From positions 1 through 9,707 of the forward strand of contig DPBN01000369.1 of the NCBI GenBank assembly GCA_003516955.1: DNA of 9,707 bases, in the 5' to 3' direction. Positions 6,016-9,707 of this stretch are shown here, in pieces (position 1 is the stretch's first letter; every line of letters begins with the position of its first letter). A program made the translations under genes and the position numbers. Below the pieces are notes generated by a model, which was given only the letters and a program-made list of their open reading frames with translations, made no database searches and was not told the DNA's origin. The DNA comes from Armatimonadota bacterium (GTDB taxonomy: Bacteria > Armatimonadota > Fimbriimonadia > Fimbriimonadales > Fimbriimonadaceae).

Positions 6016-8610
6016 TCAGGCCGCTCTGCGCTGGCGGAGCTCGTCCCGCACGGAGACGCGGTACAGGCCGCGGCGCGTCAGGGCTCGGACGAAGGCTTCG
6101 ACCATGTAGGGATCGAGCTGCGTGCCTGCGGCCTCCTCCAGCCTGCGGACGGCTTCCGACACGGAGAGGCCCTTGCGGTACGGCCTGTTCGTGGTCATCG
6201 CCGAGAAGGCGTCGGCCACGGCGATCAGTCGCCCGAGCCAAGGGATGTCGTTCCCCTTGAGGCCCTCGGGATAGCCGGTGCCGTCCCACCGCTCGTGGTG
6301 GTACTTCGCCCCGTCGAGGATGCGGCCCATCCCGCGGAACGCGCCGATCAGCATGCCGCCGATCACCGGGTGGCGCTTCATCGTGTCGTACTCGGCGTCC
6401 GTGAGCCTTCCGGGCTTGGTGAGGATTTCCGTCGGGACGCCGATCTTGCCGACGTCGTGGAGCAAGGCGGCCATCCGCACGAGGTCCAGCGTCTCCTGCG
6501 AGCAGCCGAGCTCCTCGGCGAGCCAGAGGCTGTAGTCGGCGACCTCCTCGGAATGCCGCCTGGTGTAGGAGTCCTTGTTGTCCACGGCGGCGACGAGCGC
6601 GTCGAGCGCGGCGAACGACTCGTCGGACAGGAACTTCCGGTCCTCGCGTCGGGAATCGGTCGCGAGGCCGACCGTCACGTCGTTCCTCTTGGCGATGGAC
6701 AGGTTCCAGTTGGCCGCGCCCAGCAGCGCGTTCACCGACTCCCCGTCCTCGGGAGCGACCGCGACGCCGATGTGGCAGGGGATCGGGAGGAACGGCCCGT
6801 TCGGAACGGAGTACCCGTAGGTGGAGAGCGTCTTGGCGATGGCCTCGGCGACGTTCGCGGCCTCCTGGAGGCCGACGCCGGGCAGAAGAACGAGAAACTC
6901 GTCGGAACCGAAGCGGCCGGCCACGGCGCCCTCGGGGATGCAGACCGTCAGGAGCTGGGCGGCCCGGCGTAGAATGGCGTCGCCGGCCGGCAGGCCATGG
7001 ATGGCATTGACCTGACGGAAGTTCACCAGATCGAGGAGGAGCAGAGCCAGAGAGTCCTCCGGCCGCCGATCGGCGAGGGCCCGCGCAAGGCGGTCGTGCA
7101 TCGTCCTCGGGTTCAGGACCCCGGTCACAGGGTCGAGCTGCGCGAGCGAGAGCACCTTCTGGTGGGCCCGAGCGTTGTCCATGGCGGAGGCGACCGTGTG
7201 CGCGATGGATGCCGCCAAGCCCTGCTCGAGCTGGGAGAACGGTCGCTCCCGGCGTAGGACGCCGAGCCATCCGGCGGGATGGTCCCTCAGGCCAACCGGC
7301 ACAAGCAGGTAGTTCGTCGCGGATTCGCCATCCGGGCGCGCCTGCAGCTGCACCGGGCCTTCGGAAGGCGGGGTGGTGGCGACGACGTTGAGGGCGCTCA
7401 ACTCCTGGTTCCCCAGGCCTGCGTGGCACCAGGTCGCCTTAGCTTCCGAGGGAGCGTCCGACGGACTCGGCGGAATCCAGAGCAGGGCGGCGTCTGACTG
7501 CAAGAGGTCGCGCACCTGCTCCACGGAGGTCCGGGCGATCGCTTCGGGGTTCAGGCTGTCGTGGATCGAGCGGGTTGCGGAGACCAGCCCCGCCAGCTCG
7601 CGGGTCCGCGCCTCCACTTGCGTTTGGAGGTTCCGGGCCGCGGCCGAGAGGGTCTGTTGCAGCAAGCGGTCTTGACGGCGAATCTCCGAGGCCCGGTAAC
7701 CGGTTCCGAGCGCGACCAAGCCGAGCGCCGAGAAGGCCACTCCGCTCGTGATGAGGCCGTACTGGTGCAGGTCGAGCGCGACCAGGGCGGCGACCGCCAG
7801 CGCGGAGACTAGCGTTGGGATGAGGCAGGACCTCGACACCCTCGGTGCCTCGTCGCTCTCCCTCGACCGGGCTTCGTTGCGGAAGGCGGTTCCCGAAAGG
7901 CCCAGCAGAGCCAAGGCGGCGAGCCAGGGACCGTCCGCCCAGAACGACGTTTGGTAGCGACCCACCAGCGTTTCTGCCAGGTAGTGCAGGTCTCCGGCAG
8001 CCATCAGTGCCATTCCGCCCAGCAGCGGGGCGAACCGGTTCGCCCTCGCAGGCTCGACTCGGCGGGAGAAGACGGCGGCCAGAGCGAGCGTGACGAGCAC
8101 CAGCGACCCGGCCGCGTAGCCGAAGGCCGGCCAGACCTCGGCGGCAGGATGGGTCGGCCCCTCCAGAACGGGATACACCAAGAGCCGGAACCCTACCGCG
8201 GCGACGCCGGCCACGGACATCAGCGCGGGCGGCAGCGATTCCCGCATGCCGCGCTCGGCGGTGGATCGGAGCAGCCCGAGCAGCGAGGTTGCCGCCAGGC
8301 CGTAGAAGGCGAGATAGAACAGATCGCTCGGTCCGCCGAGCGGGTTGGCCTCGCCGGTCGCCAACTCCGCCGCGAGCCAGAAGGCCTCTCCCAGGGCGTA
8401 GCACGCGCAGGCCGCGGCCAGGAGCCTTTGCTGGCGGGAAGCCGGCGGCCCCCAGAGCCGGCAGGCGGCCCACAGGGCCAGCAGCACCGCCCCGACCGTG
8501 ACGCCCTCCAGCCATCCGGCTGAAGCGAGGGCCAGCGCGCCGACCGCACCGGCCAACGCGACACCCCCCGGCAAACGCATCCTTGCGCTACGAATCCCCG
8601 ACGCTCCCAT
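6016..8610 (-). CDS. Multi-pass membrane protein with GAF, GGDEF and HD-GYP domains (cyclic di-GMP turnover)
   Basis: An 864-residue signalling protein numbered from the ATG at 8610. Residues about 15-305 hold roughly nine or ten hydrophobic helices with no sensory family I recognise. A helical linker (about 308-345) leads to a GAF-like domain (about 350-480). The GGDEF domain (about 490-650) opens with LDPVTGVLNPRTMHDRL and reads GRFGSDEF, so the signature is GSDEF (568-572). The metal Asp527 and guanine-contacting Asn535 and Asp544 are kept, but the usual DxD is D-L-V, and the inhibitory RxxD site is absent. The HD-GYP domain (about 665-840) is intact, with His686, HDVGKIGVP (718-726), His747, HHERWDGTGYP (771-781) and Asp799, as expected of an active cyclic di-GMP phosphodiesterase. 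ATG 8610 is preferred over TTG 8625 because GGAG (minus strand, 8620-8623) sits 9 bases before it. An ATG at 8580 is also possible. CorA follows 29 bp downstream. Confidence 0.92.
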   Translation of the reverse strand: MGASGIRSARMRLPGGVALAGAVGALALASAGWLEGVTVGAVLLALWAACRLWGPPASRQQRLLAAACACYALGEAFWLAAELATGEANPLGGPSDLFYLAFYGLAATSLLGLLRSTAERGMRESLPPALMSVAGVAAVGFRLLVYPVLEGPTHPAAEVWPAFGYAAGSLVLVTLALAAVFSRRVEPARANRFAPLLGGMALMAAGDLHYLAETLVGRYQTSFWADGPWLAALALLGLSGTAFRNEARSRESDEAPRVSRSCLIPTLVSALAVAALVALDLHQYGLITSGVAFSALGLVALGTGYRASEIRRQDRLLQQTLSAAARNLQTQVEARTRELAGLVSATRSIHDSLNPEAIARTSVEQVRDLLQSDAALLWIPPSPSDAPSEAKATWCHAGLGNQELSALNVVATTPPSEGPVQLQARPDGESATNYLLVPVGLRDHPAGWLGVLRRERPFSQLEQGLAASIAHTVASAMDNARAHQKVLSLAQLDPVTGVLNPRTMHDRLARALADRRPEDSLALLLLDLVNFRQVNAIHGLPAGDAILRRAAQLLTVCIPEGAVAGRFGSDEFLVLLPGVGLQEAANVAEAIAKTLSTYGYSVPNGPFLPIPCHIGVAVAPEDGESVNALLGAANWNLSIAKRNDVTVGLATDSRREDRKFLSDESFAALDALVAAVDNKDSYTRRHSEEVADYSLWLAEELGCSQETLDLVRMAALLHDVGKIGVPTEILTKPGRLTDAEYDTMKRHPVIGGMLIGAFRGMGRILDGAKYHHERWDGTGYPEGLKGNDIPWLGRLIAVADAFSAMTTNRPYRKGLSVSEAVRRLEEAAGTQLDPYMVEAFVRALTRRGLYRVSVRDELRQRRAA

Positions 8611-8702
8611 GCGGGCGCACTCCAAACCCCCTGGTAGAGTCCTTCCACAAAGGGTCGCGGGGAGGCCAAGACCTTCGTTCCTTGCTCCGATTTCCGCAAC
8701 GT
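8611..8702 (-). other. Intergenic spacer between uvrB and the GGDEF/HD-GYP gene
   Basis: This 92-base gap is the longest non-coding stretch in the window and is where a promoter for the GGDEF/HD-GYP-corA pair or a terminator for uvrB would be expected. On the minus strand I see TTGTGG and TTGCGG hexamers but no credible -10 at the right spacing, and no stem-loop followed by a T run. Only the GGAG before the downstream ATG is assignable. Confidence 0.4.
8620..8623 (-). promoter_or_regulatory. Ribosome binding site deciding the GGDEF/HD-GYP start
   Basis: On the minus strand GGAG lies 9 bases before the ATG at 8610. It overlaps the in-frame TTG at 8625, so it favours the ATG as the true start of the GGDEF/HD-GYP protein over that longer reading. 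Confidence 0.5.
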
Positions 8703-9707
8703 TCAGCGGCGGAGGCCTCTCCTCGGCCTGCCGGTGAGGGATTTCTCGCTGCTCGTGCCCAGCAGGCTCCGCAGTCGGGCGATCTCGTCGCGCACGTCGG
8801 CGGCCCGCTCGAACTCCATGGCCTTGGCGAGGGCCTTCATCTCGCGCTCCAGCTGGTCGACGATCTGAGGAATCTCCTCGATCCGGTACGTCTTGCCCCT
8901 GGATTCGACCTCCGGGACCTCGATCTTGGAGACGTCGTACGCGCGGATCGTCTCCCGAACCACCTTCTGAACGGTCCTGGGGGACGTGCCGTGCGTGCGG
9001 TTGTACTCCAGCTGGATCTCCCGGCGCCGGTTCGTCTCGTCGATCGCACGCTGCATGGAGCCGGTCACGGTGTCGGCGTACAGGATCACCCTGCCGTCCA
9101 CGTTGCGCGCTGCCCGGCCGATGGTCTGGATCAGGGCGCGCTCGCTCCGCAGGTAGCCCTCCTTGTCGGCGTCGAGGATGGCGACCAGGGACACCTCCGG
9201 CAGGTCTAGGCCCTCTCGAAGCAGGTTCACGCCGACCAGCACGTCGTACTCGCCTTGCCGAAGCCCCCGCAGGATCTCAGGCCGGTCCAGCGAGTGGACG
9301 TTGGAGTGGATGTAGTTCACCTTCACGCCGAGGTCGTCGAGGTAGGCGGTGAGGTCCTCGGCCATCTTCTTGGTCAGCGTCGTGACGAGCGTCCGCTGGC
9401 CCTTGGCGACGCGCTGCTGGATCTCGTGGAGGAGGTCGTCGATCTGGCCGTGGGTTGGCCTCACCACCACCTCGGGGTCGAGGAGATACGTAGGACGGAT
9501 CACCTGCTCCGCCACCTGCTCCTGGACCTCGAGCTCGAACGGTCCCGGCGTGGCCGATACGAACACGACCTGCTTGACGCGCTGAAGGAACTCGTCGAAG
9601 GTCAGCGGCCGGTTGTCGAGGGCCGAGGGAAGCCGGAAGCCGTACTCGACCAGAACCTCCTTGCGGGAGCGGTCGCCGTTGTACATCGCCCGGATCTGCG
9701 GGATCGT
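8703..9707 (-). CDS. uvrB: Excinuclease ABC subunit B, C-terminal half (N-terminus cut by window edge)
   Basis: UvrB is the damage-verifying, helicase-like subunit of nucleotide excision repair. It receives damaged DNA from UvrA and recruits UvrC. The 334 visible residues start inside the conserved [16 protein letters not shown] and continue with the family segments [16 protein letters not shown] (20-35), [12 protein letters not shown] (47-58), [11 protein letters not shown] (83-93), [20 protein letters not shown] (157-176) and [14 protein letters not shown] (177-190), and the helicase arginine-finger motif QTIGRAARN (194-202). A C-terminal UVR motif follows (about 278-316, with [20 protein letters not shown] at 286-305), the segment that contacts UvrC. 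The C-terminus is a short basic tail and is complete. The Walker A motif and the DNA-binding beta-hairpin lie outside the window. The gene is on the same strand as the GGDEF/HD-GYP gene and upstream of it, but 92 bp away, so co-transcription is uncertain. Confidence 0.97.
   Translation of the reverse strand, partial: TIPQIRAMYNGDRSRKEVLVEYGFRLPSALDNRPLTFDEFLQRVKQVVFVSATPGPFELEVQEQVAEQVIRPTYLLDPEVVVRPTHGQIDDLLHEIQQRVAKGQRTLVTTLTKKMAEDLTAYLDDLGVKVNYIHSNVHSLDRPEILRGLRQGEYDVLVGVNLLREGLDLPEVSLVAILDADKEGYLRSERALIQTIGRAARNVDGRVILYADTVTGSMQRAIDETNRRREIQLEYNRTHGTSPRTVQKVVRETIRAYDVSKIEVPEVESRGKTYRIEEIPQIVDQLEREMKALAKAMEFERAADVRDEIARLRSLLGTSSEKSLTGRPRRGLRR

Noticed and set aside
5126..6109. Plus-strand open frame of 327 codons opposite corA
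   Set aside because: The opposite strand carries an intact CorA with the GMN motif and two C-terminal membrane helices. The plus-strand product has no supportable features.
9250..9310. UvrB helicase segment reads HSNVHSLDR where many homologues have HSDIDTLER
   Set aside because: This stretch varies between UvrB lineages and the catalytic motifs around it are intact, so I treat it as normal divergence.

Overview
The window is GC-rich bacterial chromosomal DNA that is densely packed with genes on both strands. I see no tRNA, rRNA, CRISPR array, insertion sequence or phage gene. Base composition and codon use look even from end to end, so this reads as core chromosome and not a recent insertion. 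Housekeeping genes (htpX, coaBC, corA, uvrB) are interleaved with less standard ones: an FHA/ankyrin membrane protein, a signal-peptide-less parallel beta-helix protein, and a GGDEF/HD-GYP hybrid. The phylum cannot be fixed from these genes. An uncultured high-GC lineage such as Armatimonadota would fit the beta-helix protein and mixed signalling genes, but that is only a guess.

Layout. (1) Positions 1-1484, minus strand: a two-gene unit in which an FHA-TM-ankyrin protein (708-1484) precedes htpX (683 to beyond position 1). They are 24 bp apart, and htpX has its own clear ribosome binding site. (2) Positions 1485-1524: a 40-bp divergent intergenic region. (3) Positions 1525-5019, plus strand: coaBC, a 657-residue beta-helix/PKD-like protein, and a 97-residue membrane/coiled-coil protein, with gaps of 12 and 9 bp, probably one operon. 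(4) Positions 5021-8610, minus strand: a multi-pass GAF-GGDEF-HD-GYP protein followed 29 bp downstream by a CorA-type transporter. The corA stop lies one base from the stop of the plus-strand operon. (5) Positions 8703-9707, minus strand: the C-terminal half of uvrB, cut by the window edge and 92 bp upstream of the GGDEF/HD-GYP gene.

How the genes may work together. The FHA protein and HtpX are probably co-expressed at the inner membrane, one sensing phosphothreonine signals and the other doing membrane protein quality control. CoaBC makes 4'-phosphopantetheine for coenzyme A, and its two downstream partners have no obvious link to that pathway. The GGDEF/HD-GYP protein would set cyclic di-GMP levels. 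Its coupling to CorA is positional only.

The points most worth a second look are the FHA-TM-ankyrin architecture coupled to htpX, the cysteine-rich beta-helix protein lacking any export signal and lying in frame behind coaBC after a single TAG, and the GGDEF/HD-GYP hybrid with an altered GGDEF signature. I see no clear evidence for a wholly new multi-gene system.
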